A DNA stretch of 64,000 nt from Streptomyces sp. NBC_01276 (GTDB lineage Bacteria; Actinomycetota; Actinomycetes; Streptomycetales; Streptomycetaceae): assembly GCF_041435355.1 (NCBI RefSeq), contig NZ_CP108442.1:1860001-1924000 (forward strand). The letters are read 5' to 3'. The translations under genes and the position numbers were made by a program. Of the stretch, positions 17,526 to 25,828 are shown piece after piece. Positions within the stretch are counted from its first letter, which is position 1. Each line of letters opens with the position of its first letter. Below the pieces are notes generated by a model. It ran no database searches, was not told the DNA's origin, and worked only from the letters and a program-made list of their open reading frames with translations.

Positions 17526-18751
17526 GAGCCGGGCTCCTTCCGCGCGGCGGACGGCATGGGGGCGGGCGGTACGGGGGCGGGCGCCGTGCGGGTCAGGCCC
17601 AGTGCGGTCAGCTCCCGGGCGGTCCAGTCGAGTTCGGCGGCGATGCCCCGGGCCAGCCCGGCGTCGCCCACCGGCCGGCTGCCCTCGGGCAGCACCGACC
17701 AGGTGTACGTCTCCACCTCGATGTGGTCGGTGACGGCGTGGTCCCCTCCGAACAGGGCCCGGAGGGTGTCGCGCAGCACCGGGCCGGTGGAGGCCAGCGG
17801 CGGGGCCGGCTCCTCGTGCAGCGGTACGTGGTAGTGGATCCGCCAGGGCGCCTCGCCGGGCAGGGCCCCGGCCAGCGCCGGTCCCAGGTCGTCGGAGCCG
17901 AGCAGGGCGCCGCCGGCCGGGGCGGCCTCGCGGGTCTGGTGCAGGAAGCGGGGCTCCGCGAAGGCCGCCAGGGCCTCCCGGACGCGGGGGTCCGCCGGGT
18001 CGGCGGCCTGGAGGGCGCTGGAGGCCTGGACCTTGACCACCTGGAGTCCGGCGGTCAGGAGTTCGGCGACGGCGGCGTCCGGCTCCTCGTGGGCGACGGC
18101 CAGGTGGCAGGCGTCCAGGCAGAGCCCGATCCATTCGTGGTCGACGCCCTTGAGCGCCTCGACGGCCTGTGCGGTGGTCTCGGCGACGCAGCCCGGTTCG
18201 GGTTCCACGGCGACGCGCACGGTCCGGCCGGTCTCCGCCTCGATGCGGCGCAGTCCGGCGGCGAGCTTGTCGAGCTGGCGCGTGGCGGCGGCCTGCTGGG
18301 TGCGCGACCAGGCGGTGCGCCAGGCCAGCGGCAGGGTGGAGACCGAGCCGCGCTCGGCGTCGTCGGGCAGCAGCCCGGCCAGGACCCGGGCCAGGTTCAG
18401 GGTGTAGTCGAGGCGGGCGGGCTCGGACCAGTCCGGGTAGTACACCGCCCGCTTGACCACGGGAGCGTGGAAGCCCTTGTACGGGAACCCGTTGAGGGTC
18501 ACCGTCTCCAGTCCGCGGGCGGTGAGCTCGCGGCGCAGCCGGCCGACGGCGGCCGGGTCGGCGGCGAGGGCCGCCGCCGCGTCCACCGGCAGCCACAGGC
18601 CGAGTCCGATGACGGACTCCCCCGCGGCGCGGCGGACCGGTTCCGCGTACGCGGCGAGCTGGGCGGTGATGCCCTCCAGGGTTTCGGCGGGGTGCACGTT
18701 GGTGCAGTAGGCGAGGTGGACGGCGGTGCCGTCCGGGTGGCGGAAGCGCAT
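17522..18751 (-). CDS. EboE-like TIM-barrel metabolite traffic protein
   Basis: Protein of 409 residues with the features of the EboE family (xylose-isomerase-like TIM barrel). The N-terminus HLAYCTNVHPAETLEGI, the central LNGFPYKGFHAPVVKRAVY and PDWSEPARLDYTLNLA, the metal-site-like VAVEPEPGCVAET and LCLDACHLAVAHEEP, and the late IHYHVPLHEEPAPPLAST are its recognisable blocks. The last 25 residues are Pro/Ala-rich. It lies between the TatD-like EboB gene (21 bp upstream) and EboF (4-bp overlap). The family is known mainly from Ebo/EDB loci, which in cyanobacteria are needed for scytonemin-precursor movement to the periplasm. The biochemical reaction is not established. Confidence 0.83.
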   Translation of the reverse strand: MRFRHPDGTAVHLAYCTNVHPAETLEGITAQLAAYAEPVRRAAGESVIGLGLWLPVDAAAALAADPAAVGRLRRELTARGLETVTLNGFPYKGFHAPVVKRAVYYPDWSEPARLDYTLNLARVLAGLLPDDAERGSVSTLPLAWRTAWSRTQQAAATRQLDKLAAGLRRIEAETGRTVRVAVEPEPGCVAETTAQAVEALKGVDHEWIGLCLDACHLAVAHEEPDAAVAELLTAGLQVVKVQASSALQAADPADPRVREALAAFAEPRFLHQTREAAPAGGALLGSDDLGPALAGALPGEAPWRIHYHVPLHEEPAPPLASTGPVLRDTLRALFGGDHAVTDHIEVETYTWSVLPEGSRPVGDAGLARGIAAELDWTARELTALGLTRTAPAPVPPAPMPSAARKEPGS

Positions 18752-18772
18752 CAGGCGGCTCCTCTTTCCTGA

Positions 18773-19630
18773 TCAGTTTCCGCCGCGGGCGATCGAGTTC
18801 CCGGCGTACAGCCCCGCGGCCTGCTCGTCCGTGTAGCCGTCCAGGCCGAGCCGGCCGGACTGCGCGTAGAAGGCGACCGGGTTGCGCCACAGGACGCGGT
18901 CCACGTCGTCCTCGTCGAAGCCGGCGGCGAGCATGGCGTCGCCGGTGGCCCGGGTGAGGAGCGGGTCGCTGTGGCCCCAGTCGGCCGCGGAGTTGACGAG
19001 GATGCGCTCGGTGCCGTGCTCCTTGAGGATGGCGACCATGCGGTCCGGGGTCATCTTGGTGTCGGGGTAGATGGAGAAGCCCATCCAGCAGCCGGAGTCG
19101 CGGACCTCCCGGACGGTGACCTCGTTGAGGTGGTCGAGGACGACGAAGCCCGGATCGATGCCCGACTCCCGGATCACGGCCAGGGAGCGGGCGGTGCCGC
19201 CCGCCTTGTCGCGGTGCGGGGTGTGGACGAGGGCCGGCAGGCCGAACTCGACGGCGAGGGAGAGCTGGACGGCGAAGGCGTGCTCCTCGGCGTCGGTGAC
19301 GGTGTCGTAGCCGATCTCGCCGACGGCCACGACCCCGTCCTTGGCGAGGTAGCGCGGCAGCAGGTCCAGGACGGGGGTGCAGCGCGGGTCGTTCGCCTCC
19401 TTGGGGTTGAGGCCGATGGTGCAGTGGTGGCTGATGCCGAACTGCGCCGCCCGGTAGGGCTCCCAGCCCAGGAGGGCGTCGAAGTAGTCGGTGAAGCTGG
19501 AGGGGGAGGTGCGCGGCTGCCCAAGCCAGAACGCGGGCTCGACCAGCGCGCGGACGCCGGCGGCGTGCATCGCTCGGTAGTCGTCCGTGGTGCGGGACGT
19601 CATGTGGATGTGCGGGTCGAAGATGCGCAT
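18773..19630 (-). CDS. TatD-family metal-dependent hydrolase (EboB-like)
   Basis: Amidohydrolase-fold protein of 285 residues. It begins MRIFDPHIHMTSR, giving the HxH metal motif, followed by GVVAVGEIGYDTV (metal Glu), LPALVHTPHRDKAGGT, VVLDHLNE and LVNSAADWGHSDPLL, all typical TatD-like metal positions. EboB proteins form a TatD-like subgroup found beside EboA, EboC and EboE, as here. The start ATG at 19630 is unambiguous. It is transcribed between the EboA-like gene (31 bp upstream) and EboE. No role in Tat export has been shown for TatD hydrolases; the presence of a Tat substrate gene at the head of this operon is therefore notable but not proof of a link. Confidence 0.87.
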   Translation of the reverse strand: MRIFDPHIHMTSRTTDDYRAMHAAGVRALVEPAFWLGQPRTSPSSFTDYFDALLGWEPYRAAQFGISHHCTIGLNPKEANDPRCTPVLDLLPRYLAKDGVVAVGEIGYDTVTDAEEHAFAVQLSLAVEFGLPALVHTPHRDKAGGTARSLAVIRESGIDPGFVVLDHLNEVTVREVRDSGCWMGFSIYPDTKMTPDRMVAILKEHGTERILVNSAADWGHSDPLLTRATGDAMLAAGFDEDDVDRVLWRNPVAFYAQSGRLGLDGYTDEQAAGLYAGNSIARGGN

Positions 19631-19661
19631 GGTCGGGCTCCGGTAGGGGTGGGTGGCGGGG

Positions 19662-20366
19662 TCAGTGGTCGAGGGTGGCTACGGTCCACAGGTCGGCCGG
19701 CACGGGGCGGTCGGCGGCGCGCCGCTCGGCGGCGAAGCCGTGCGCCATCCGCGCCAGTTCGGCGTCCCGGCGCTCGTGCAGTCCGGCGACCTTGGCCAGC
19801 GGTATCCCGGTGAACAGGCACTTGAGGACGGCCTGGCGCCAGCGGTACTGGTCGAGGTGGGCGCGGGCGTAGGGGCCCAGCGCGGCCGCGATGAGCCGGT
19901 TGTCGTTGGTCCGTACGGCGTCGTCGGTGAGGTGCACCGCGCGGTCGCCGAGCGGGAGGAAGGGCAGGGCGCGCAGTACGCCGCGGCGCTCGGCGGCGTC
20001 CCCGTGGGCGTAGCGTTCGCCGGCCTCGCGGGCGAGGGCGGCGCCGGAGGTGCCGTGGCGGGTCAGGGCGAGCAGGAGGACGGCGCGGACGGCGTCCTCG
20101 ACGGCCCAGTCGGCCCAGCCGGGCAGGGGGCCGCGGCCGTAGTCGCGTCCGGCGGCGGGGAAGCGGCGGTCCAGGGCGGCGGGGCCCTCGGCGGCCACGG
20201 CGGCGGTGTCGGCGACGAGTCCGGCCCGGTGCTCCTGGTCGAGGACGGAGCGCAGGGACTCCTCCAGGGTGCGCAGGGTCAGCGCGTCGTGGACGGCGTG
20301 GTCGGCGTGGTCGGCGGCGGGGGCGGGTGCCACCGGGACGGGCGGGGCGAGGGTGGGGGCGGTCAT
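19662..20366 (-). CDS. EboA domain-containing protein
   Basis: Soluble, helix-rich protein of 234 residues. After a Pro/Ala N-terminal stretch the EboA-type core includes WAVEDAVRAVLLLALTRHG, ALPFLPLGDRAVHLTDDAVRTN and the conserved QAVLKCLFTGIPLAKVAGLHERRDAELARMA, the hallmark of the family. EboA has no known catalytic activity. It starts with ATG 20366, overlapping the stop of the upstream TIM-barrel gene. Its presence is the main reason to call the whole minus-strand block an Ebo-type operon. Confidence 0.87.
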   Translation of the reverse strand: MTAPTLAPPVPVAPAPAADHADHAVHDALTLRTLEESLRSVLDQEHRAGLVADTAAVAAEGPAALDRRFPAAGRDYGRGPLPGWADWAVEDAVRAVLLLALTRHGTSGAALAREAGERYAHGDAAERRGVLRALPFLPLGDRAVHLTDDAVRTNDNRLIAAALGPYARAHLDQYRWRQAVLKCLFTGIPLAKVAGLHERRDAELARMAHGFAAERRAADRPVPADLWTVATLDH

Positions 20367-21274
20367 GCCGGTACGGCCTCCTTCGACGGCTCTTGCTGCG
20401 GACGGGTGTCGCGGGACGCCTGACGGGCGGCCGCCTCGCGCAGGAACGCGATGCTGTGGCGGGCGGTCTCGGCGCCGGCGTGACTGTGGCGCGGGAGTTC
20501 GACGGAGACGAGACCCCGGTAGCCGACGTCGGCGAGGGCGCCGAGCACGGGCGGGAAGTCGATCTCCCCCTCCCCGAAGGGCAGGTGTTCGTGGGTGCCC
20601 CGGCGCATGTCCTCGATCTGGACGTGGGCCAGGCGGTCGGCGGCCAGTGCCACGCAGTCGGCCACGGGGTAGGGCTCCAGGCAGCGGCAGTGGCCGATGT
20701 CCAGGGTGAGCCGGAAGCGGTCCGGGCGGCCGAGGTCGGCCAGCAGCCTGCGGTAGCCGGCGAGGTCGGCGACGAGCATGCCGGGCTCCGGTTCGAAGGC
20801 GAGGTCGATGCCCGCGGCCTCGGCGTGGCCGACGGTCTCGGCGCAGCCGTCGACCAGCCGCTGCCAGGCCTGTTCGCGGGTGGTGTCCGGGTCGGGGGTG
20901 CCGCTCCAGAAGTGGACGGCGCCGGCACCCAGTTCCACGCCGATGCCGACGGCCCGGCGCATCAGGTCCAGGCGCAGCCGACGGCCCTCGGGTTCGGCGG
21001 AGAGCAGCGTCGGGCGGTGCTTGCGGCGCGGGTCGAGGAGGTAGCGGGCGCCGGTCTCCACGACGACGGCGAGACCGGTGGCGTCCAGGGCGCGCCGGAC
21101 CTCGTCGACGCGCGCGGCGAGACCGGGTGCGTACGGGTCCAGGTGCTGGTGGTCGAGGGTGAGCGCGACGCCCTCGTAGCCCAGGTCGGCGAGGAGGCGC
21201 AGCGCGTCGCCCAGACGGTGGTCGGCGAGGCCGTTGGTGCCGTAGGAGAACCGCGGTCCGGTCGGGGTGCTCAT
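20363..21274 (-). CDS. Sugar phosphate isomerase/epimerase family TIM barrel
   Basis: AP-endonuclease-2/xylose-isomerase-like protein of 303 residues. Metal-site segments are LAFEPEPGMLVAD (Glu), RLTLDIGHCRCLEP (Asp/His), LAHVQIEDMRRGTHEHLPFGEGEIDF and GLVSVELPRHSHAG. The N-terminus MSTPTGPRFSYGTNGLADH fixes the start at 21274, overlapping the eboC stop (ATGA), and its own stop overlaps eboA. Substrate unknown: the neighbours (inositol-3-phosphate synthase homologue, UbiA prenyltransferase) point to a sugar- or cyclitol-derived compound. It is distinct from the EboE-like barrel at 17522, though both carry an EPEPG loop. Confidence 0.82.
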   Translation of the reverse strand: MSTPTGPRFSYGTNGLADHRLGDALRLLADLGYEGVALTLDHQHLDPYAPGLAARVDEVRRALDATGLAVVVETGARYLLDPRRKHRPTLLSAEPEGRRLRLDLMRRAVGIGVELGAGAVHFWSGTPDPDTTREQAWQRLVDGCAETVGHAEAAGIDLAFEPEPGMLVADLAGYRRLLADLGRPDRFRLTLDIGHCRCLEPYPVADCVALAADRLAHVQIEDMRRGTHEHLPFGEGEIDFPPVLGALADVGYRGLVSVELPRHSHAGAETARHSIAFLREAAARQASRDTRPQQEPSKEAVPA

Positions 21275-22233
21275 GTGGAGGACACCCTCCGGGAGAGGCG
21301 GCGGACCAGCGGCAGGGCCGCGGCGAGCGGTACGGCGACGCGCGGCGCACCGGCCCGGGCGGCCAGGGCGGCCTGGAGGGGCAGCAGGGCGTGGATGCCG
21401 GTTCCGACGGCCCGGCGCACGCGGGGGGCGGCGGGGTCGCGCAGGACGCGGGTGAGGGCGGGTCCGAAGCTGGTGGCGTACAGGGCGAGGGCGGCCGCCT
21501 GGGCGGGTCCGGTGCCGCGGTGCGCGGTGCCGGCGGCCGCGGCCGCCGCGGCGGCGAGGGTCAGGGCCGCCTCGCGGGGCGGGGCGCCGTCGACCTCGTG
21601 GCGGCTGAGCCGGGTCAGGCCCAGGGTGTGGACCGCCACGGCGGCGGCCGGGACGAGGGCGGGGCGGACCGGGGCGGGCCCGGTGCCGTGGAGGACGTCC
21701 AGGGCGCGCGCGGTGGCCATCACGGCGGGGCCGAGGGGGGTGGCCTTGGCGCCGAGGTCGTAGGCCCACACGGCAGCGGCCAGCGGCAGGGTGCGGCGCA
21801 GGGCGGTGCGCGGGCCACCGGCCAGAGCGGCGATGCCGAGACCGGCCGCGGTCAGCCCGGCGGCGGTGGCCAGGGCGGCCTCGGGGCGGATCCGGCCGGA
21901 CGGCAGCGGGCGTTCGGGCCGCTCCACGGCGTCGAGCTCGCGGTCGGCCCAGTCGTTGAGGGCCATGCCCGCCCAGTAGAGGCAGACGGAGGAGGCGGCG
22001 AGGCCGAGGGTGCGGGGGCCGGTGCCGCGTCCGGCGGCGAGGGCGCCGGCCAGGACGTCGCCGGGCACGGTGATCGCGGCGGGCGCCCGGACCAGCTCGG
22101 CGTAGGCGCGCAGGGTGCGCCGGGCGCGGAAGGCGCGGCCCGGGAACGGCGGCAGCCGCAGGGGTCCGCTCCCGCCGGCGGGGCCGGCGGTCCCGGGGCG
22201 GGCGTCGTGCCCCGGGACGGTGGCGGTGGTCAC
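21271..22233 (-). CDS. UbiA-family prenyltransferase (EboC-like)
   Basis: Integral membrane prenyltransferase of 320 residues with about eight hydrophobic helices. The first Asp-rich motif is seen in LYWAGMALNDWADRELDAVE (NDxxDxxxD type, near residue 95), followed by RPERPLPSGRI, both hallmarks of UbiA enzymes that bind prenyl diphosphate with Mg. The second Asp motif is weaker (WAYDLGAK, then ALDVLHG). I chose GTG 22233, overlapping the stop of the inositol-3-phosphate synthase gene, and not the longer upstream frame that lies inside that gene. In Ebo loci the UbiA member is EboC. Its acceptor is unknown; a cyclitol or an aromatic product of the cluster would fit. Confidence 0.85.
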   Translation of the reverse strand: MTTATVPGHDARPGTAGPAGGSGPLRLPPFPGRAFRARRTLRAYAELVRAPAAITVPGDVLAGALAAGRGTGPRTLGLAASSVCLYWAGMALNDWADRELDAVERPERPLPSGRIRPEAALATAAGLTAAGLGIAALAGGPRTALRRTLPLAAAVWAYDLGAKATPLGPAVMATARALDVLHGTGPAPVRPALVPAAAVAVHTLGLTRLSRHEVDGAPPREAALTLAAAAAAAAGTAHRGTGPAQAAALALYATSFGPALTRVLRDPAAPRVRRAVGTGIHALLPLQAALAARAGAPRVAVPLAAALPLVRRLSRRVSST

Positions 22234-23441
22234 GGCCGGGCCCCCGTCAGCGGATCGGCGCCCGTCACGGTGGACGCCGGGGCGGGGTTCGCGGCCCAGG
22301 CGGTGAGGGCCTCGTACTGGAGGGTGAGGTTGTGCTCGGTGGAGCCGGCCGGGTCCTTGAAGAAGAACCCGAGGGCGGCCAGGGCCCCGGACTCGCCGCG
22401 CCGCCCGGCCAGCGCGGCCAGCCGTACGAGGTCCAGGACCAGCGGGGCGGCCAGCGCGGAGTCGCAGCCCTGCCAGGTGAACTGCATGGTCATCCGGACG
22501 CCGAGGAAGCCTTCGAAGGAGATGTGGTCCCAGGCGGTCTTCCACTCCCCCATCTCGGGGACGTTGTCGATGTGCGTCTGGCCCTGGACCGCGTGGCCGA
22601 CGGTCTCCTCCAGGCTGCGCTGCTTCGACTCGGTCTTGGATCGGGCCGCCGCCGGGTCGGCGAGGGTCGCGCCGTCGCCGCCGCCCAGCAGGTTGGTGCC
22701 GGACCAGGACCGCAGGCGCAGGGCGCGCTGGGTGAACATCGGGGCGAGGGCGCTCTTGACGAGGGTCTCGCCGGTCTTGCCGTCGCGGCCGGCGTGCGGG
22801 ACCCCGCGCAGCCGGGCCAGTTCCTCCAGGGCGGGCAGGGCGGCGCCCGCCGACGGGGTGAAGTTGACGTAGGAGCAGCCCGCGGTGAAGGCCGCGTAGG
22901 CGTAGAGGGAGCTCGCCGGCAGGGTGACGGAGCCGGCCGTGAGGGCGGCCTCCAGGGAGGCCAGGCTCAGGAAGGCGGGGTCGGGTTCGGGCATCGGCTC
23001 CGTGGAGGAGACGTTGACGACGACCACCTGCTCCAGGCCGTGCCGGTCGCGGAAGGCCGCCATGTCCTCGGCGAGGCGGGCGGCGGTGTCGGACTGCGAC
23101 TCGCCGGGACGGGCGGAACCGTCGCGGATCTCCAGCTCGGCGGCGGCCAGCGGGGTGTCCAGGGCCTTGAGGACGGCGAAGGGCAGGACGCCCGCCCCGG
23201 CGAGTTGGCCGGCCCTCGCCGACAGGGGGGTGTCGACGACGTCGTGGCCGCCGAACACCAGGTCGGCGAGGGCCGGCAGAGGTGCGTCACGGAACGGGGG
23301 TGTTTCGGTGACGCACCCGACGGGGGAGGCGGCACCCGCGACGATGGCGGCGGCGCCGGCGATGGCGGCCGTGGCGACCGAGCCTCGCGCGCCGACCATC
23401 CAGACGCCGATTCGGGGTGAAGATCCGGTCGTGTCTCGCAT
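22230..23441 (-). CDS. Inositol-3-phosphate synthase family protein
   Basis: NAD-dependent Ino1-type enzyme of 403 residues. It has the Rossmann start IGVWMVGARGSVATAAIAG, VVVVNVSSTEPMPEPD, the central GCSYVNFTPSAGAALPALEE, and the catalytic region RDGKTGETLVKSALAPMFTQRALRLRSW with SGTNLLGGGDG. Next come DNVPEMGEWKTAWDHISFEGFLGVRMTMQFTWQGCDS and the late FFFKDPAGSTEHN. These are the catalytic Lys and metal regions of myo-inositol-3-phosphate synthase, which cyclises glucose-6-phosphate. The divergence from housekeeping Ino1 leaves room for another sugar phosphate. It heads the coupled Ebo genes (GTGA overlap with eboC). Ribosome site AGGAGG precedes the start at 23441. Confidence 0.87.
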   Translation of the reverse strand: MRDTTGSSPRIGVWMVGARGSVATAAIAGAAAIVAGAASPVGCVTETPPFRDAPLPALADLVFGGHDVVDTPLSARAGQLAGAGVLPFAVLKALDTPLAAAELEIRDGSARPGESQSDTAARLAEDMAAFRDRHGLEQVVVVNVSSTEPMPEPDPAFLSLASLEAALTAGSVTLPASSLYAYAAFTAGCSYVNFTPSAGAALPALEELARLRGVPHAGRDGKTGETLVKSALAPMFTQRALRLRSWSGTNLLGGGDGATLADPAAARSKTESKQRSLEETVGHAVQGQTHIDNVPEMGEWKTAWDHISFEGFLGVRMTMQFTWQGCDSALAAPLVLDLVRLAALAGRRGESGALAALGFFFKDPAGSTEHNLTLQYEALTAWAANPAPASTVTGADPLTGARP

Positions 23442-23487
23442 GGTGTGCCAATCCTCCTGAGTCGTGTGGAGCGGGGGTACAGCCGGA

Positions 23488-24273
23488 CTACTTGCCGAGG
23501 TCGACCGGGTAGGGCCAGACGTCGAAGGCCTTGGTGACCTTCTCGTCGGAGCGGCACAGCCACTTGTCGGTGACGTGGCGGACCACGTGCCTGGGCAGGT
23601 GCTTGTTGTCGTTGGCGTCGTTCACCGGCTTGGCGATGGACTGGAGTTCCCAGGCAGCGCCCGCGAGGCGGTTGATGTGCGCCCAGAACCGGCGGTCGAT
23701 GCCGAGCAGCTGGAAGGACTGCAGGTAGGCGTGCCAGCGGTGGTAGGCGTGGGTGGCCTCCGGCGGCGTGTAGTTCATCATGTGGACCTTGTTGCCGGCC
23801 GGGCGGCGCGGGTCGAACAGGGTGCCCTGGCCGAACTCCTGGAAGGCGAAGACCAGTCCCTTGGGGTCGTGGCCGTACCACTTGTCGTAGACCTTCTTCT
23901 GCTCGCGGGAGAGCAGCTCGAAGTGGGCCTTGTTGGGCTGGATGAGCTCCATCCAACTGCGCGGGTAGCGGCCGCCCTGGCGGGTGGCGAGCCAGGCGTC
24001 GTAGGACTTGGTGAAGCCGCCGAAGGGCGCCGTGATGGCCGCGACCGCGGCCTTCATCCCGTCCGACGGCGTGTAGTAGGACATCTCGTCGTACTCGTAC
24101 CAGAACTCGCTCGCCCAGCGGTCGCCGACCAGGCCCTCGACCTTGGGCAGCTGCGGGCGGCGGCCGTGGGCGGCCGCCGGGCCCGCGCCGAGGACGGTGA
24201 CCGCGGCCGCGGCGCCTGCGGCGCCCAGGGCGGTCCGCAGGACGCTCCTGCGGTCCATGGAGTTGAGCGGCAT
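23488..24273 (-). CDS. Tat-exported protein of unknown function
   Basis: Protein of 261 residues with a clear twin-arginine signal: MDRRSVLRTALG, a hydrophobic GAAGAAAAVTVLGAG stretch, and AAA cleavage near residue 35. The mature part is rich in Trp, Tyr and His (EFWYEYDEMSYYT, WMELIQPNKAHFELLSREQKKVYDKWYG, HMMNYTPPEATHAYHRWHAYLQSFQLLGIDRRFWAHINRL). That suggests a folded, possibly haem- or metal-binding protein exported after folding. I do not recognise the family. It is the first gene of the Ebo-type operon: AAGGAG precedes ATG 24273, a SARP-type pair lies 79 bp upstream, and inositol-3-phosphate synthase follows after 46 bp. It may be the periplasmic partner of the Ebo system. Confidence 0.75.
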   Translation of the reverse strand: MPLNSMDRRSVLRTALGAAGAAAAVTVLGAGPAAAHGRRPQLPKVEGLVGDRWASEFWYEYDEMSYYTPSDGMKAAVAAITAPFGGFTKSYDAWLATRQGGRYPRSWMELIQPNKAHFELLSREQKKVYDKWYGHDPKGLVFAFQEFGQGTLFDPRRPAGNKVHMMNYTPPEATHAYHRWHAYLQSFQLLGIDRRFWAHINRLAGAAWELQSIAKPVNDANDNKHLPRHVVRHVTDKWLCRSDEKVTKAFDVWPYPVDLGK

Positions 24274-24341
24274 GGTCGTGCTCCTTCTGGCTCTGTCTCG
24301 GATGCGGACGGATCATCGGGGGGTGCGATGGGTTTACTCTC

Positions 24342-24400
24342 CCGGGCCCCGCCATACCTGCCCTATATCGCTGTTCGCGCAGGTCACAGGCGGGGCCCGG
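24342..24400. terminator. Nested hairpin after the MFS gene, overlapping an operator
   Basis: A perfect 12-bp stem (CCGGGCCCCGCC at 24342-24353 with GGCGGGGCCCGG at 24389-24400) encloses a second 6-bp stem (ACCTGC 24356-24361 with GCAGGT 24379-24384). It starts 7 bp beyond the MFS stop and should end the NRPS operon transcript. The SARP-type repeats for the next operon lie inside it. Confidence 0.65.
24352..24373 (-). promoter_or_regulatory. SARP-type repeat pair upstream of the Ebo-type operon
   Basis: Plus-strand CCATACCTGCC (24352-24362) then CTATATCGCTG (24363-24373), ATA cores 11 bp apart. On the coding strand they read ATATAGGGC and GTATGGCGG, 79 bp before the start of the Tat-exported protein gene. 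Confidence 0.55.
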
Positions 24401-24406
24401 AGGTGG

Positions 24407-25828
24407 CTACGCGAGCTCCGGGGAGGCCTTCTCCAGGGGGTTGCGGCGCAGGGACGGCGACAGCAGCGCGACGAGCGCGGTGACGCCCATGGCGACGCTG
24501 AGGCCCAGCACGGTACGGGTGGGGCCGAAGGCCTCCAGGGCGAAGCCGGCGGCCACGGGACCGGCCGCCATGGCGCCGCCGCCGACGAGCATGGCGAGGG
24601 AGTTGGCCCTGCCGCGCATCCGGTCGGGGGCGACGCGGACCATGAACACCCCGCCCGCGACGTTGAACACGCCGCCGACGTAGCCGCTGGCGGCGAACAG
24701 CGCGCCCAGGGCGTAGGGGTCGCGCAGGAACGCGACGGGGACCATGAGGGCGGTCCAGACGGCCAGCCCGCCGAGCACCAGGGTGCGCAGGGAGAAGCGG
24801 GTGGCCCACCAGCCGCCGGTGATGGCGCCGACGAGTCCGCCGGCCCCGCTGAGGGAGAGCACGACGCCGATCTGGAACTGGGAGCCGTGGTTCTCCTGGA
24901 TGCCGGTCATGACCGCGAGGTTGAGGCCCTGGAACAGCACGTTGGAGACGGCCACGGCGGCCATCACGGCCCGCAGGAAGCGCTGGCGCCACATCCAGAC
25001 GAGCCCCTCCTTGATCTCCCGCACCAGATCGGGCCGGGGCCCGGTGCGCTCGGCCTGGAGCTTGCCCCGTACTCCGAAGAGCAGGACGACGGAGGCGAGT
25101 TGGCCGACGAGGGCGGCCACGTACGGGAAGGAGGAGCCCAGGGCGACGAGGCCGCTGCCGAGCGGCTGCCCGGCGATGGCGGCGCCGCGGGTCCGGGCCT
25201 CGTTGCCGGTGAGGGCGGCGGGGAGCTGCTCCGTGGGGACCACGGCGGGGACCGCGGCCCGCTCGGCGAGCTGGTGCAGCACCCCGAGGGTGCCCTCGGT
25301 GAAGGCCGCCGCGAGCAGGGCCCAGAGCCACACGTGCCCGCTGAGCAGCAGGGCGGCGACGGCCCCGGCGACCAGCGCCTGCCCGAGGCCCGCGCCGATC
25401 ATGATCCGGCGCCGGTCCCAGCGGTCCACGAGGGCGCCGCCGGGGAGCTGGACGAGGAGCTGGGGCAGGAGGAGGGCGGTGCCGACCAGGCCGGCGTCAC
25501 CGGGCGAACCGGTGATCCACAGGACGGTGAGCGGGTAGGCGACGGCGGTCGCCCGGCCGGCGAGGAGCGAGAGTCCGGCGCCGCCCCACAGCAGCCCGAA
25601 GTCGCGGTTGCGGCGCAGCGGAACGGCTGCCGACGGGGCCTCGCCGTGCTCCGGGGCCGGGGCCGCCTCCCCGCTCCCGGACCGGGCCCCGGGCTCGGCC
25701 CGGCCCGTGGGCCGGGGCTCCGTCCCCGGGTCGGTCCGGGGCTGCGGGGCCTCTCCCGCCGGGGCGGCGGCCGCCAGCTCCCACGGGAGGACCGCCGGGT
25801 CCGTCACCGTCTTCGGCGGCGGGGTCAC
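24407..25828 (-). CDS. MFS transporter, probable exporter
   Basis: Major facilitator of 473 residues with a cytoplasmic Pro/Glu-rich N-terminal tail of about 75 residues and then 12 predicted helices. The first is FGLLWGGAGLSLLAGRATAVAYPLTVLW, with the loop 2-3 motif GGALVDRWDRRRIM (variant of GxxxDRxGRR). The family resembles enterobactin-exporter-like and multidrug MFS proteins common in actinobacterial clusters. GTG 25828 overlaps the carbamoyltransferase stop (GTGA), so it is the last gene of the NRPS operon; a nested hairpin follows. Export of the peptide product or self-resistance is the likely role. Confidence 0.88.
   Translation of the reverse strand: MTPPPKTVTDPAVLPWELAAAAPAGEAPQPRTDPGTEPRPTGRAEPGARSGSGEAAPAPEHGEAPSAAVPLRRNRDFGLLWGGAGLSLLAGRATAVAYPLTVLWITGSPGDAGLVGTALLLPQLLVQLPGGALVDRWDRRRIMIGAGLGQALVAGAVAALLLSGHVWLWALLAAAFTEGTLGVLHQLAERAAVPAVVPTEQLPAALTGNEARTRGAAIAGQPLGSGLVALGSSFPYVAALVGQLASVVLLFGVRGKLQAERTGPRPDLVREIKEGLVWMWRQRFLRAVMAAVAVSNVLFQGLNLAVMTGIQENHGSQFQIGVVLSLSGAGGLVGAITGGWWATRFSLRTLVLGGLAVWTALMVPVAFLRDPYALGALFAASGYVGGVFNVAGGVFMVRVAPDRMRGRANSLAMLVGGGAMAAGPVAAGFALEAFGPTRTVLGLSVAMGVTALVALLSPSLRRNPLEKASPELA

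Noticed and set aside
16140..18890. Single 916-residue minus-strand protein
   Set aside because: The frame runs back into the EboE-like gene region out of its true frame. The ATGA overlap at 17522-17525 and the MTPTARKK start show two separate genes.
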